Below, in pieces: positions 38,433 to 47,988 of a DNA stretch of 64,000 bases. A program made the position numbers and the translations under genes. The stretch is from Bog-159 sp963785255 (GTDB lineage Bacteria; Acidobacteriota; Terriglobia; Bryobacterales; Bryobacteraceae), in assembly GCA_963785255.1 (NCBI GenBank), contig CAWAUR010000011.1, forward strand, positions 496,001 to 560,000, read 5' to 3'. Each line of letters opens with the position of its first letter. Positions within the stretch are counted from its first letter, which is position 1. Under the pieces are notes generated by a model. That model saw only the letters and a program-made list of their open reading frames with translations, did not search any database and had not been told where the DNA came from.

Positions 38433-38680
38433 GCTTCGAGTCCTCTCGGGCTATGGAGGTCGGCCGGATTCTCGAACAAAACGGGTTCGTTGAAGTTCGC
38501 CAGCGTGGCAGTCGTCGGATCATGCAAAGGCGGCTGGAGGCCACCACAATAACGGTTCCGGTTCCGCTTCACGATCCGCTCCGGCGCGGCACGCTAATCG
38601 AGGTGTCGCAAGGTCCGGAGTTGGAGGGCGGCTACGCAAGCGCGTTGGCCCCTACCCGATCATTTTCGGGAAGTTCCTAG
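38425..38680 (+). pseudogene. HicA toxin relict with frameshift
   Basis: A TTG at 38425 begins GKLRVLSG in one frame; from 38453 the next frame continues EVGRILEQNGFVEVRQRGSR then RIMQRRLEATTITVPVP and LHDPLRRGTLIEV. This is the HicA pattern (GFxxVRQRGSH, VPLHxxLKRGTLxxI), but the catalytic His after RGS is Arg here, the frame shifts near codon 10, and the C-terminus is unlike HicA. The product is therefore inactive. Confidence 0.75.
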
Positions 38681-38820
38681 ATCGCGCATCGTCGAGATTT
38701 CTGCCATCCTCGTAAGATCGAAAGGCAGGTACCGGTAGCTTCTCTCCCATTCCACTCCGCCCGCCCCGGTTAACCTCAGATAGCAGCCTTTCCCGCCCCA
38801 ATCCATGCGAGACTTCAATC

Positions 38821-39300
38821 ATGCCACGCGCAGCAATCCGCACCGCGCCTCTGATTCTGCTCCTGGCCATGCTGAGTTCCGCATCCACAGAGCCCAACTT
38901 CACCGGCGAATGGAAAATGGACCCGTCCCGCAGTAGCTTCTCTCCACTGCCCGCGCCCGATTCCCTGGTCCGCAGAATCGTCCATCAGGGCTCGCACCTC
39001 AAAATCGCGACCACACAATGGGGACAGCAGCGCGAAATCACCACCGAACTGTCTTACACCACCGACGGCAAGCGATGCAAGAACATCATCCGCGGCGAGG
39101 ACGTCAGCGGCTCCGCGCACTGGAGTGGCGCCCAGCTCGTCATCGAAAGCGCGCGCGAAGTGCAGGGCATGCAAATCGGCCAGCGCGAAACCTGGACGCT
39201 ATCCGACGACGGCCAGACCCTCACCATCGTCAACCACGTCCAGACGCCGCAAGCCGCCTTCGACATCACCATCGTTCTGGAAAGGCAGCACGCGACTTAG
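38821..39300 (+). CDS. Small secreted protein of unknown function
   Basis: 159 residues with signal peptide (APLILLLAMLSSAS, cleavage near 23). The mature part begins PNFTGEWKMDPSRSSFSPLPAP, a start typical of a family of small acidobacterial exported proteins, and continues in regular strands: LKIATTQWGQQREITTELSY, SGSAHWSGAQLVIESAREV, RETWTLSDDGQTLTIVNHV. A lipocalin-like beta-barrel is plausible. No catalytic residues recognised. The gap upstream (38681-38820) is relatively rich in pyrimidines and may hold its promoter, but no good box was found. Confidence 0.7.
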   Translation: MPRAAIRTAPLILLLAMLSSASTEPNFTGEWKMDPSRSSFSPLPAPDSLVRRIVHQGSHLKIATTQWGQQREITTELSYTTDGKRCKNIIRGEDVSGSAHWSGAQLVIESAREVQGMQIGQRETWTLSDDGQTLTIVNHVQTPQAAFDITIVLERQHAT

Positions 39301-39451
39301 AGTAAAGCGCCGCCGGCCGGCCGGCCGTCCTGCAACTCCCCGCCCCGGCACATATCGTAATCCGAAACGGCCCCGGCCGGAGCTACCTGGGCGAATGTGG
39401 CGCGCCGCTTATAAACCGGGAGCCCGGCACAAAGCCTCTGGCCGGGTCATG

Positions 39452-39457
39452 TATAAT
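39452..39457 (+). promoter_or_regulatory. Candidate -10 (TATAAT) for the FG-GAP repeat gene
   Basis: GTATAATGG ends 9 bases before the ATG at 39467, allowing a leaderless or very short leader mRNA. No convincing -35 upstream. Supports choosing the ATG at 39467 as start. Confidence 0.5.
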
Positions 39458-39466
39458 GGCAGAGCC

Positions 39467-42400
39467 ATGCAGATCAAATGCGTTAGTTTTGTTCTCTGCC
39501 TGTTGTTTGCCGCAAGTTTATCCGCCCAAAGCTGCCTCACTTTCACCGGTCTCGAATTCGCGACGCTATACAACGGGTCGACCATCGGCGGTTTGCTGCA
39601 CCAGTCAGATGGATCTTACACCGAAATTTTGGGCACGGCGCATTCGCCCTACAGCATTCAGAATGTAGTCGCCAATTTCGATCGGTGGATCAACAGTTGC
39701 GCCAGCCCGCCGATGAGCCTGACGCTGCCATCGGTATCCGCCACGGGCACGCCGCTGGGGTCGGCGTCGGACGTGGTGACGTTTGCCGATTTCACGAACT
39801 CATTTATCCCGGGCACGGCATTCGCGGCCAATCCTTCGCCGCAGCCGCAAATTTCCGTGGGAACGATCACGGGTGGCGCCGCGCATCTCAATACCTATGC
39901 GGTGCCGGCGGGAGCGGCTACCGTGGCCGCCGCCGATTTCAATAAAGACGGGATCATGGATCTCGCCGTGGTGTACACCGGCGCCCTTACCGCCAGCGGC
40001 CAGACCGCGGGCGGCGTCGCGATTCTGTTAGGCAATGGAGATGGCACCTTTCAGTCCGCCGTCAGCTACCCCGCGGGCCCCAATGCGTTGCATACCGCCA
40101 TTGCCGATCTCAACGGCGATGGCAAACTGGATCTCGCGGTAGCGGCCGATTCAGGGAGCGTCACCGTCCTGCTCGGCAATGGCGACGGTACGTTTAAGCC
40201 CGGCGCCACAATCACGACAGGATTGGGATACGGCCCCGCCGCCGTAATCGCGGCCGATTTCAATGGCGACGGCAAGCTCGATTTAGCGACCTCCAACGAA
40301 GACGGCAGCATCTCGATTTTGACCGGCAATGGAGATGGAACCTTCAAGACGCCGCAGAACTTCGCGGCGGGCCGCGATTGCGCCTATCTGGCATCCGCCG
40401 ATCTCAACAAAGACGGCAAACTCGATATCGTGGCGACTAATCTGGATGCGGGCGTCATTGCCGTACTGCTCGGCAAAGGCGACGGCACATTTCAACCGCC
40501 CACCTTCTATAACGCCACCTTTTTTCCGAATAACCTGATCCTGACAGACTTCAATCACGACGGGAACATCGATATCGTGATCGGATCCGGATCTTCCGAC
40601 ATCATTGCGCCGGATTTTGGCTCGGGCGAAGTGGGAGTTTTGCTGGGCAATGGCGATGGCACGTTTCAGGGCATGCTGTATCCCACCGGCCAGCGGCCGC
40701 AGGCCATCGCCGCGGGCGATCTGAATCGCGATGGCAAACCCGACCTGGTGGTTGCAAACACAGGATCGGATTCCTTGACGTTGCTCCTGAATCAGGGCAG
40801 CGGCAAATTTTCTACCAGCAATTATCCGTTGACACAGTCGAACGGTAACCCCGTGGGACCGGCATCGGTAGCCATCGTGGATCTCAACGGGGACGGTAAT
40901 CCGGATGTCGCGGTGGCCGACGAATCGGCCGGCAATGTGGCGATCGCACTCGGCTCATCGAGCGGCACCCTGCAGCCTACCACCTATGTGACCACCGCGC
41001 CCGGCGCGGCCAGCGTAGCCGCCGGCGATCTCAACGGCGACGGCAAACCCGACCTGGTAGTTGCCAACGCCGGCACTTACACCTCCGGCGGTAATGCCAA
41101 CGGAGAGCTTTCGATCCTGATCGGTAACGGCGATGGCACTTTCAAGGCGGCTTCGAACATCGCGGCCGGCGTGCAGCCAGGATTCGTCGTGCTGGCGGAT
41201 GTAAATGGAGACCACAAGCTGGATATGGTAGTGGTGAACCTAGGATTGACCGCCGGTTTTTCGGCGCCGCCGGATCCGGGCGGCGTGACCATCATGCTGG
41301 GCAATGGCGATGGCACGTTTCAGAAAGCCGTGAATTACGCCGTCGGCATTAACCCCACCGCTGCCGCGGTTGGCGATATCAATGGCGATGGCAAGCCCGA
41401 TCTGGTGGTCACCACCAGCCAACCGAATTTCAGCTATGTGGTCGGGGTGCTGCTTGGAAACGGCGACGGCACGTTTCAGAATCCGGCTTTTCTCACCGGG
41501 CAGTTCACCATGCCCAACGTGATCCTCTCCGATTTCAACGGCGATGGAAAGCTGGATATCGTGGTTACAAGCTGCTGCGGCGATACCCAGCCAAGTTATT
41601 TTGTGGGCAACGGCGACGGCACGTTCCAATCGGCCGTGGCCCTGAATGGCGGACCGTCCGCCTATGCGGTGGTGGCGGCGGACTTCAATGCCGACGGCAA
41701 GCCCGATCTGGCCTTTGCCGATCAGGGCTCGAACAGCGGCTACGTGACCGTATTGCTGAACACTAGCCAGGTCTCCGCATTCCTGACCAAATCGGCCACC
41801 GACGGCCAAATCGAACCGTTCGCCGCGGAATCGATCGTGGCCGCCTACGGCTCGAATCTGGCGGTGGGAACGGCGGTCGCGACGGGGCCGCTGGGGACCA
41901 CGCTCGATGGCACCACCGTGACGATCACCGATTCAGCCGGTGTGACGCGCCCCGCATTGCTCTTTTATGTTTCTTCGACACAAGTGAACTATGAAATCCC
42001 GGCGGGCTCTGCGCCAGGCACAGCCACGGTCACCATTACCAGTGGAAGCGGCGCCGTCCAGACAGCCACTATACAGATCGGCAGTGTGTCTCCGGGATTG
42101 TTCGCGCTGAACGGTTCCGGACTGGTGGCGGCTCTGGTGTTGCCCGTTGTATCGGGAACGCAGCAGCCGTTGCAGCAGGTATACCAGGTAAATACATCGG
42201 GTAGTGTGGTTCCCTTGCCCATCGATCTCGGGCCATCCAACGAACAGATCTATCTGGAAATGTACGGCACGGGCATCCGCGCGGCCAAGACTGTCACGGT
42301 GACGGTAGGCAACCTTAACGTTCCTGTTTTGTACTCGGGCCTCGCGCCGGGATATGCCGGAGAGGATCAAGTCAACATCGGGCCATTGCCGCCGGCTCTC

Positions 42401-42478
42401 GCTGGCAGCGGTAACGTCAATATCGTCCTGACCGCCGACGGGCAAACGGCCAACCTGGTGAACGTAACCATCAAATAA
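39467..42478 (+). CDS. Secreted FG-GAP/VCBS repeat protein with TIGR03437-like C-terminal domain
   Basis: 1003 residues from ATG 39467 (MQIKCVSFVLCLLFAASLSAQ, signal peptide); a longer upstream frame shadows other sequence. After a ~120-residue N-terminal domain come 12 repeats of the pattern DFNGDGKLDLAVAN with LLGNGDGTF, each holding a calcium-binding D-x-N-x-D-G-x-x-D loop as in integrin-type propellers; one or two beta-propellers are expected. The C-terminal ~220 residues (ESIVAAYGSNLAVGTAVA, STQVNYEIPAGSAPGTATVTI, GYAGEDQVNIGPLP) match the Solibacter-type domain also found in the 59622 gene. Cell-surface or extracellular; ligand unknown. Its size and repeats suggest adhesion or polysaccharide binding. 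Confidence 0.9.
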   Translation: MQIKCVSFVLCLLFAASLSAQSCLTFTGLEFATLYNGSTIGGLLHQSDGSYTEILGTAHSPYSIQNVVANFDRWINSCASPPMSLTLPSVSATGTPLGSASDVVTFADFTNSFIPGTAFAANPSPQPQISVGTITGGAAHLNTYAVPAGAATVAAADFNKDGIMDLAVVYTGALTASGQTAGGVAILLGNGDGTFQSAVSYPAGPNALHTAIADLNGDGKLDLAVAADSGSVTVLLGNGDGTFKPGATITTGLGYGPAAVIAADFNGDGKLDLATSNEDGSISILTGNGDGTFKTPQNFAAGRDCAYLASADLNKDGKLDIVATNLDAGVIAVLLGKGDGTFQPPTFYNATFFPNNLILTDFNHDGNIDIVIGSGSSDIIAPDFGSGEVGVLLGNGDGTFQGMLYPTGQRPQAIAAGDLNRDGKPDLVVANTGSDSLTLLLNQGSGKFSTSNYPLTQSNGNPVGPASVAIVDLNGDGNPDVAVADESAGNVAIALGSSSGTLQPTTYVTTAPGAASVAAGDLNGDGKPDLVVANAGTYTSGGNANGELSILIGNGDGTFKAASNIAAGVQPGFVVLADVNGDHKLDMVVVNLGLTAGFSAPPDPGGVTIMLGNGDGTFQKAVNYAVGINPTAAAVGDINGDGKPDLVVTTSQPNFSYVVGVLLGNGDGTFQNPAFLTGQFTMPNVILSDFNGDGKLDIVVTSCCGDTQPSYFVGNGDGTFQSAVALNGGPSAYAVVAADFNADGKPDLAFADQGSNSGYVTVLLNTSQVSAFLTKSATDGQIEPFAAESIVAAYGSNLAVGTAVATGPLGTTLDGTTVTITDSAGVTRPALLFYVSSTQVNYEIPAGSAPGTATVTITSGSGAVQTATIQIGSVSPGLFALNGSGLVAALVLPVVSGTQQPLQQVYQVNTSGSVVPLPIDLGPSNEQIYLEMYGTGIRAAKTVTVTVGNLNVPVLYSGLAPGYAGEDQVNIGPLPPALAGSGNVNIVLTADGQTANLVNVTIK

Positions 42479-42816
42479 CGGCTTAAAGACTGATTCGGAC
42501 TCGCCACCGGTTCCAGGCGCGTGCGCGACCGCCGCGGGCAGGGATGCGGCGCAGTTGTTCCACCGCGTTCGCCTGGCGCCAAACAGCCCAAGACGGAACT
42601 CTATAGGCGCTGTAGATCGGCATCAATGGCCGCGAGAATACCGGGGCCCCCCACGCTCATATAAGCCCAAAAAAACTCCGTTGCGAAATCTGAAGTTTTG
42701 GTTCGATGTGGCCGGACGCAGATGAAAATGAAGCGTGCCGCAACCTGCCAACTCGGCTACTACTTCGTGTCACAATGCCGCTTACAAGACCGCCGCGTTA
42801 CAATCGGAGCTAGCGC
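42479..42816. other. Intergenic region, 338 bases
   Basis: No gene or RNA recognised. It holds a TACAAT box at 42799-42804 and GGAG at 42806-42809, both suitable for the DtxR gene. No repeat family member and no strong terminator hairpin seen after the FG-GAP gene. Confidence 0.5.
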
Positions 42817-43473
42817 GTGAAAATCACGATTTCGAAGGAAAACTATCTCAAGGCCATCGCGGAAGCCGAATCCGAAGGCGAAACCGTAAAAGCCGCCACG
42901 CTCTCGCGATGGGTGAACGTCACGGCGCCCGCGGTAACCATGGCCATCAAGCGGCTGAAGCGCGATGGCTTGATCCGCGTGGCCGACGAGGGTCACATTA
43001 CCCTAACGTCCGCCGGCCGCGAAATCGCCAATCGCATTTTGAATCGCCATCATTTGATCGAACGCATGCTGACCGAAATCTTCGGCATGGAATGGTATAA
43101 GGTCCACGAAGAGGCCGAGCAACTGGAACACGCCGTTTCGAACGATTTCGAGCGCAAGCTGTTGGAGAAGTTGGGCGCGGGCGAAGCTTGTCCGCACGGG
43201 AACCGCGTGGGCTTGGATACGCCCGCCGACCGCCGCCGCCGCGGTTTGAAAACGCTCGACGAGAGCGCCGCCAGCGAACTCGTGGCCGTCACCAGCGTCT
43301 ATGAACGCGACCGGCAGTTGCTTGAATACTTGGAGGGCTTGGGTGTGCGGCCCGGTTCCAAGGTGAGTGTGGAAGCGCGCAATGCCGACGATACCCTGAC
43401 TCTGCAAGTCGATGGGCAACGCGTGCAACTGGGGCGGTCGGCAGCGCAGAAGGTTTGGGTGCAGGCGGCGTAG
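42817..43473 (+). CDS. DtxR/MntR-family metal-dependent regulator
   Basis: 218 residues from a GTG with GGAG 7 bases upstream. N-terminal winged helix: NYLKAIAEAESEGETVKAATLSRW, VTAPAVTMAIKRLKRDGLIRV, HITLTSAGREIANRI. The dimerisation/metal-binding domain reads HHLIERMLTEIFGMEWYKVHEEAEQLEHAVS with candidate metal ligands in the HxxxE and H of LEH. A C-terminal SH3/FeoA-like domain (GVRPGSKVSVEARNADDTLTLQVDG) follows. Iron or manganese would be the corepressor. No transporter gene is adjacent; the ZIP gene is 9 kb away. The TAG stop is directly followed by a family A repeat. Confidence 0.92.
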   Translation: MKITISKENYLKAIAEAESEGETVKAATLSRWVNVTAPAVTMAIKRLKRDGLIRVADEGHITLTSAGREIANRILNRHHLIERMLTEIFGMEWYKVHEEAEQLEHAVSNDFERKLLEKLGAGEACPHGNRVGLDTPADRRRRGLKTLDESAASELVAVTSVYERDRQLLEYLEGLGVRPGSKVSVEARNADDTLTLQVDGQRVQLGRSAAQKVWVQAA

Positions 43474-43529
43474 TAGGACAGGCCTCCTGGCCTGTCCCGG
43501 CCCTTTTCAGGAGCGATGGTCTGCCCCAC
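43474..43529. repeat. Family A short copy plus family C half copy between convergent stops
   Basis: TAGGACAGGCC then TCCTGGCCTGTCC follows the DtxR stop; further right GATGGTCTGCCCCAC, read on the minus strand as GTGGGGCAG, ends three bases from the TAA stop of the 1178-residue protein (43533-43535). Confidence 0.82.
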
Positions 43530-43532
43530 ATG

Positions 43533-46500
43533 TTACTTCAGCGCTTCCAAAGCCGGCTGGATTCCCGAAAGCAGTGTGTTCGAGATCGCGGGGAACTGGT
43601 GGGCCAGCAGCCCCAACACGGGCAGCGCGCCATATTGCGCGATTTTCAGATAGAACCCGGCGCTCAGTTGGCCGGGGTTGGTGCCCGCGATACGGCTCAG
43701 AATCGGATCGCGCTCCATCTGCACAATGCACCTGCCCAGTGTCCATGTAATCATCGCGAAAAGAACCAGCAGAAACGTCCCAATCCAATGCGGAGCCTGA
43801 AAATTGTAGGCGTTCATGGAAAACATCAGCAGCACAAACCCGATGGACGGGAACCAGAAAAGGTTTTTGATCTGCCGCACGCCGTACAACAAAAAGGGCG
43901 TGTAATGTAGCGCCACGAATCTCTCGCCCAGATCGAGTACGCTGTCGAGGTCGGCCGGCGCGCTCGAAGGCGGCTGGTGGGCCAGGGCCGGCCCACTGTC
44001 TTCGGCAGTCCCCTGCTCGGCCTGCGCGCCCGCCGCGGCCGCCATTTTTCTGACCAGCGGTTCGGATCGCCAACCTTGCACCAGAGTCAGTTGGCAGATT
44101 TGAGTGGCGATGAGCTTGCTCAATTGCCACAGATTATGGTGCTCCTTGGCCAGTGTCTGCCGGGTGCGGGAAGGATCGACGCGCAGCAGAGCCGCGAGTT
44201 GGTCGCGATATAGGCCGAGCCACGAGCCAACCAGGATAGGATTCAGCCCTTGCGCGGCCAACTCGTTTCGATGGAGCTCCAGGTCATGCAGCACCAGCAC
44301 AGAGTTCGTGTGAACTTCCAGAGACAGGAGATCCGAACGCCTGACCCAAATGGGGCGGTTGCCGCCAGATGGGGACACCTGTACAAAGGCGCTCGCCAAG
44401 GGCAGGAGTTCCAGATTCGTGGTGAAGGCATGCAGCGGTTTCCAGAGAGAATGGATGTGCCAACAGGTCAGCAGCAGCAAGCCCGCCACCAGCAGCGGCA
44501 GTGCGATCGTGAGGGCATCGTAGGGCAAGCCGTCGATGGAACCGAGTTGCACATCCACGCGGGATATGGCACATACGGCCACCAATCCGGCCAGAGCGAT
44601 CCCTAACCCCCACCAGTGGCCGGGCAGAATGCCTATCGCGGAATTTGCGAAGGCTTTAAAGTCCTCGGAAGACTTCTGCAGGTGCCCCTGCAAGATCTCT
44701 ACACCGTCGATCACCGTGTCGGGCTGGCCGCGCGAAGCAAAATGAAGCCGCGTGACGTGCACGAAGCACCACAGCAGCAAGGCCGCCGCCGCCGCGAGGG
44801 TGGGCCAGAGAGGCGACGATCCAAAGCGCAACTCGGCCGCCCGGAACGAGAACAATTGCCCCTGAGCTCCTGGGCGCAGGCAGCAGAAGCTCCACACGGC
44901 CACGCCCGCCAGCATGACGGCCGGCGCCAGACAGGCTGCCAGGCGGTGGCCCTTGCCGGGCCGGCAGTAGCCGATGGCGACCGCCGCGGGCAAAAGAAAG
45001 CCGATCGCCACCAGGACCAGGTGCAGTGGTTCGTCGGGGTACCAGCGGGCGGCGAAAATTCCAAGCTGGATGCCGAGCAGGACCACCAGGAACATCAGGA
45101 GATAGAAGCCGTGCCAGGAGTCTTCGGAATTCGAAGGTTCAAAACGGGCATCCACTTGCCATTTTGGTCTCCGGCGGAGGCGGATCATCCAAATGCCGAG
45201 GACCACTCCTAAGACGGCGAATAGACCTGAGATCAGGGTCCAGAGCGGAGGCGCGATGAGACTGCGGAAGGCCCGCTGCGCAGCGGTTCCGTTGACTGAT
45301 TCAAACCAGCCCTTTGTGCCATCCGTCTCCCCGGTCCAGAGTCTGACGGGCATGAATCCGCGGCGATCCAACATTAAAAGCCATTCGGGCGGATATGGAG
45401 TGTTAGCCGTGTTATCGGAATGCCAGGTGTAGTCGGCCAGGGCCTTCTGGCGCTGCGCCGCAGGGTCCGGTTGGCTGGGGTCGGGCAACAACAGCAAGAC
45501 GGTGGCATTGAAGGCGCCCTGGGTGAGGGTATCCGGGAAGTTCGTGGTACGGTTCTGTCCAGCCCACGCTCCGGTCTCGGTGAATAGGGGATAGCTGGAA
45601 AAAAACAGAGCTCCGCCCAGCGGCTGCGTTTGCTCAGCCTGCACAAAGAGCAGATCGGCATTCAGGATCGCCAGCCGTGTGTCGGGGCATTGGCGCCGCA
45701 GCAGGCCCCCCAAAAACAACAGGTCGAATACATTGGTCGCGCTGACCTGCACGATCCGGATATCGAAGCGCCGTATCGCGCGGGTAATCTCGTTAATTAC
45801 GCCGTTCTGCGAAAGCGGAGTTTGCGTCGGAGAATACGTGGGAACGGCATCCTCGCCAACCCGAGGATCCTTCAGGGAGAAGTCCAGGTCGGGTGTCGGG
45901 GCGCTGCTCGGGTTGGCCGTCTGCTGCGCCTGCCGGTAGGCGTCCCGCAGATGGGAGATGTCGCGCGGAAATCGGAAGGTCCGAAGATTGGATAACTCGG
46001 CGGTGGCGCTGTCGCCAAATGCGGACTCATCCTCCGTCAGTACCGCGGCCTGTTCCGGCGGTATCCGCAACTGGTTCAGCAGGTCCACGAAATGGCTGGC
46101 CTGGCCCCAGAGATCCTCTGTGGCGGAATGGAACTCGACGATGGCCGTCCCACCCCGCGGGTTTACCGCGGCTTTAAACGCGCGTGCGTCGTAGGAGCTT
46201 TGCGCCGTCCCGCTTTGCACCTGGTACGTGAGCTCCGGCTGGTTGGCTCTCTCATGTTTGATTAGAACGGCCAGTGAGTCAAACGATCCCGAAAATGTGG
46301 GCCCGAGGATTTTCACGGGGGATGGATTGCGGCTTCTATCGCGGAGCGCTTCCATGTAGGCACGCGCGATTTCAAACTGACCGGGATTGATTCCGGTAGT
46401 GGGAGTCTCGCCCACCACGAATACCAATAAGGTGTCCGTGCCCCAGTTGTTGGACTGCTTGCGCTTAATCGGATCCCACGCCGCGCGCCGGAATACCAGC

Positions 46501-47069
46501 AGGCCGGGTTGCAACTCCTGCGCCCGCAGGTACAGCCGCGCTTGCGCCGTCTGGGAGGGATCGCTCTCATCGGGGGTGATCGTATCGATCCAGGGCAGCC
46601 ACTCGGCGGCGAATTCCCAGCCGGCCGCCACCGCCCCTTTCTCAATCGCCTCGATAGTTCGATCCGTAACCAGCGCCAGCCGCGTATGATAGGGATCCGG
46701 CACCAGCGCCAGCATGGAGGCAATGCCGGTGGTTCCTCCCAATCCGAAGAAACTCCACAGTTCCGGTCGGCAGTTCGGATCGCCGGAGCATCTTATAATG
46801 GCCTCGGGATCCTTTACGTCTACATCCGCGGGTTGGCCAGGATCCAACACTGCCGAGACCGAAGGAGCGAAGAATCGGCGGGTCGCGAGCCAGGGGCCCT
46901 CGTAGGAGCGGGGCGTTCCGCCGGCGGCTCCTGTCTGTACCTTCTTGGATGCGCCGCCGCCCTTCTCCGCCGCCCCGGCTCCTCCCGCGCTGCCGGCCGG
47001 AACGGCCACATGCGCCACCAGCGCCAGCAATGCAACGATTCCGGCTGTCAATCCAACTTTTTGATCCAC
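43533..47069 (-). CDS. Large membrane protein with extracytoplasmic receptor-like domain, unknown function
   Basis: 1178 residues from a GTG. An N-terminal membrane segment (TAGIVALLALVAHVAVPAG) and low-complexity linker lead to about 580 extracytoplasmic residues with alternating helix/strand segments such as MLALVPDPYHTRLALVTDRTI, GPTFSGSFDSLAVLIKHE and GALFFSSYPLF, reminiscent of type I periplasmic-binding/receptor folds. Then about seven helices (LWTLISGLFAVLGVVLGIWM, FYLLMFLVVLLGIQLGIFAARW, LVLVAIGFLLPAAVAIGY and others), a ~200-residue cytosolic part without recognisable catalytic motifs, and three C-terminal helices. No kinase, GGDEF or ATPase motif. I do not recognise a family. Transcribed alone. 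A ligand-sensing or transport role is a guess. Confidence 0.72.
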   Translation of the reverse strand: MDQKVGLTAGIVALLALVAHVAVPAGSAGGAGAAEKGGGASKKVQTGAAGGTPRSYEGPWLATRRFFAPSVSAVLDPGQPADVDVKDPEAIIRCSGDPNCRPELWSFFGLGGTTGIASMLALVPDPYHTRLALVTDRTIEAIEKGAVAAGWEFAAEWLPWIDTITPDESDPSQTAQARLYLRAQELQPGLLVFRRAAWDPIKRKQSNNWGTDTLLVFVVGETPTTGINPGQFEIARAYMEALRDRSRNPSPVKILGPTFSGSFDSLAVLIKHERANQPELTYQVQSGTAQSSYDARAFKAAVNPRGGTAIVEFHSATEDLWGQASHFVDLLNQLRIPPEQAAVLTEDESAFGDSATAELSNLRTFRFPRDISHLRDAYRQAQQTANPSSAPTPDLDFSLKDPRVGEDAVPTYSPTQTPLSQNGVINEITRAIRRFDIRIVQVSATNVFDLLFLGGLLRRQCPDTRLAILNADLLFVQAEQTQPLGGALFFSSYPLFTETGAWAGQNRTTNFPDTLTQGAFNATVLLLLPDPSQPDPAAQRQKALADYTWHSDNTANTPYPPEWLLMLDRRGFMPVRLWTGETDGTKGWFESVNGTAAQRAFRSLIAPPLWTLISGLFAVLGVVLGIWMIRLRRRPKWQVDARFEPSNSEDSWHGFYLLMFLVVLLGIQLGIFAARWYPDEPLHLVLVAIGFLLPAAVAIGYCRPGKGHRLAACLAPAVMLAGVAVWSFCCLRPGAQGQLFSFRAAELRFGSSPLWPTLAAAAALLLWCFVHVTRLHFASRGQPDTVIDGVEILQGHLQKSSEDFKAFANSAIGILPGHWWGLGIALAGLVAVCAISRVDVQLGSIDGLPYDALTIALPLLVAGLLLLTCWHIHSLWKPLHAFTTNLELLPLASAFVQVSPSGGNRPIWVRRSDLLSLEVHTNSVLVLHDLELHRNELAAQGLNPILVGSWLGLYRDQLAALLRVDPSRTRQTLAKEHHNLWQLSKLIATQICQLTLVQGWRSEPLVRKMAAAAGAQAEQGTAEDSGPALAHQPPSSAPADLDSVLDLGERFVALHYTPFLLYGVRQIKNLFWFPSIGFVLLMFSMNAYNFQAPHWIGTFLLVLFAMITWTLGRCIVQMERDPILSRIAGTNPGQLSAGFYLKIAQYGALPVLGLLAHQFPAISNTLLSGIQPALEALK

Positions 47070-47187
47070 GGGTGTGGCTCTTTCCCCTTAGATAACGCGG
47101 AGGGCATGAGCGCGCCTGCGCATTTGTATATAAGTGACAATTACCATGAAATCCTTTCAAGGGGAAGCGGGAATTTAAGTGAGAAAA

Positions 47188-47988
47188 CTAAGCCCCCGCC
47201 GGTTTTTGCGGATTCCGCGATTTAGAAATCGCCGGTGTTTCCGGCGTCTCCGGCTGTAAGTAAGTCAGCAGGTGTTCTTTCAGCATCTCGAATGCCGTCT
47301 CCGGATCGTCCGCATACCGGAACAGATCCAGGTCCGCCGCGCTGATGGTGCCATGCCGCACCAGCGCTTCGAAATTGATGATCTCCTTCCAGTAACTCGA
47401 GCCGTAGAGCACGATCGCGACTTTCTTGGCCAGCTTTTGGGTTTGCGTAAGCGTGAGCACCTCCATCATCTCGTCGAGCGTGCCGAAACCGCCCGGGAAA
47501 ACGATCAAGGCCTTCGAAAGATACGCGAACCATAGCTTGCGCATGAAGAAGTAGTGGAACTCAAAGCTCAGCCCGGGAGTTATGTAAGGGTTGGGCAACT
47601 GCTCGAAAGGCAGGCCGATATTCAGTCCGATGGTCTTGCCTCCCGCATCGGCTGCGCCGCGATTGGCCGCTTCCATGATGCCGGGTCCGCCGCCGGAGCA
47701 CACCACGAAGCGATGCGTACCGTTATCCGTGAATTGCGAGGCCCACTCCGTGACCATGCGGGCCAGCGTGCGCGCATCGTCGTAATACTGCGCCAGTGGA
47801 CCGGTATCGCGCAGGCGCGCCGAGCCGAAAAACACCACGGTGTCGCGGATCCTTTGATGGCGAAAGACGGACAACGGCTCCAGATATTCGGCCAGCAGCC
47901 GGATAGCCCGCGCGTCGGGACTGTTCAGAAAATCCTGATTGAGATAGGCGACCGGTTTGCGGTTGTCAGATGTTTTCTCGTTTGCCAT
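47188..47988 (-). CDS. LOG-family / TIGR00730 Rossmann-fold protein
   Basis: 266 residues. The family motif PGGFGTLDEMMEVLT lies near residue 165; VVFFGSARL and VVCSGGGPGIMEAANRGA are the nucleotide-binding N-terminal motifs. Related proteins hydrolyse cytokinin riboside monophosphates or other nucleotide 5'-monophosphates to base and ribose phosphate, so a phosphoribohydrolase activity is likely but the substrate is not determined. Cytosolic. The start overlaps lpxD by 23 bases on the same strand, so the two are co-transcribed; a functional link to lipid A is not obvious. C-terminal tail Pro/Ser-rich. Confidence 0.87.
   Translation of the reverse strand: MANEKTSDNRKPVAYLNQDFLNSPDARAIRLLAEYLEPLSVFRHQRIRDTVVFFGSARLRDTGPLAQYYDDARTLARMVTEWASQFTDNGTHRFVVCSGGGPGIMEAANRGAADAGGKTIGLNIGLPFEQLPNPYITPGLSFEFHYFFMRKLWFAYLSKALIVFPGGFGTLDEMMEVLTLTQTQKLAKKVAIVLYGSSYWKEIINFEALVRHGTISAADLDLFRYADDPETAFEMLKEHLLTYLQPETPETPAISKSRNPQKPAGA

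Noticed and set aside
39125..39466. Upstream extension of the FG-GAP frame
   Set aside because: Overlaps the 38821 gene and is Arg/Pro-rich shadow sequence; the signal peptide and promoter place the start at 39467.
42479..42816. tRNA or small RNA gene in the 338-base gap
   Set aside because: No cloverleaf-compatible arms or T-loop sequence could be found by eye.
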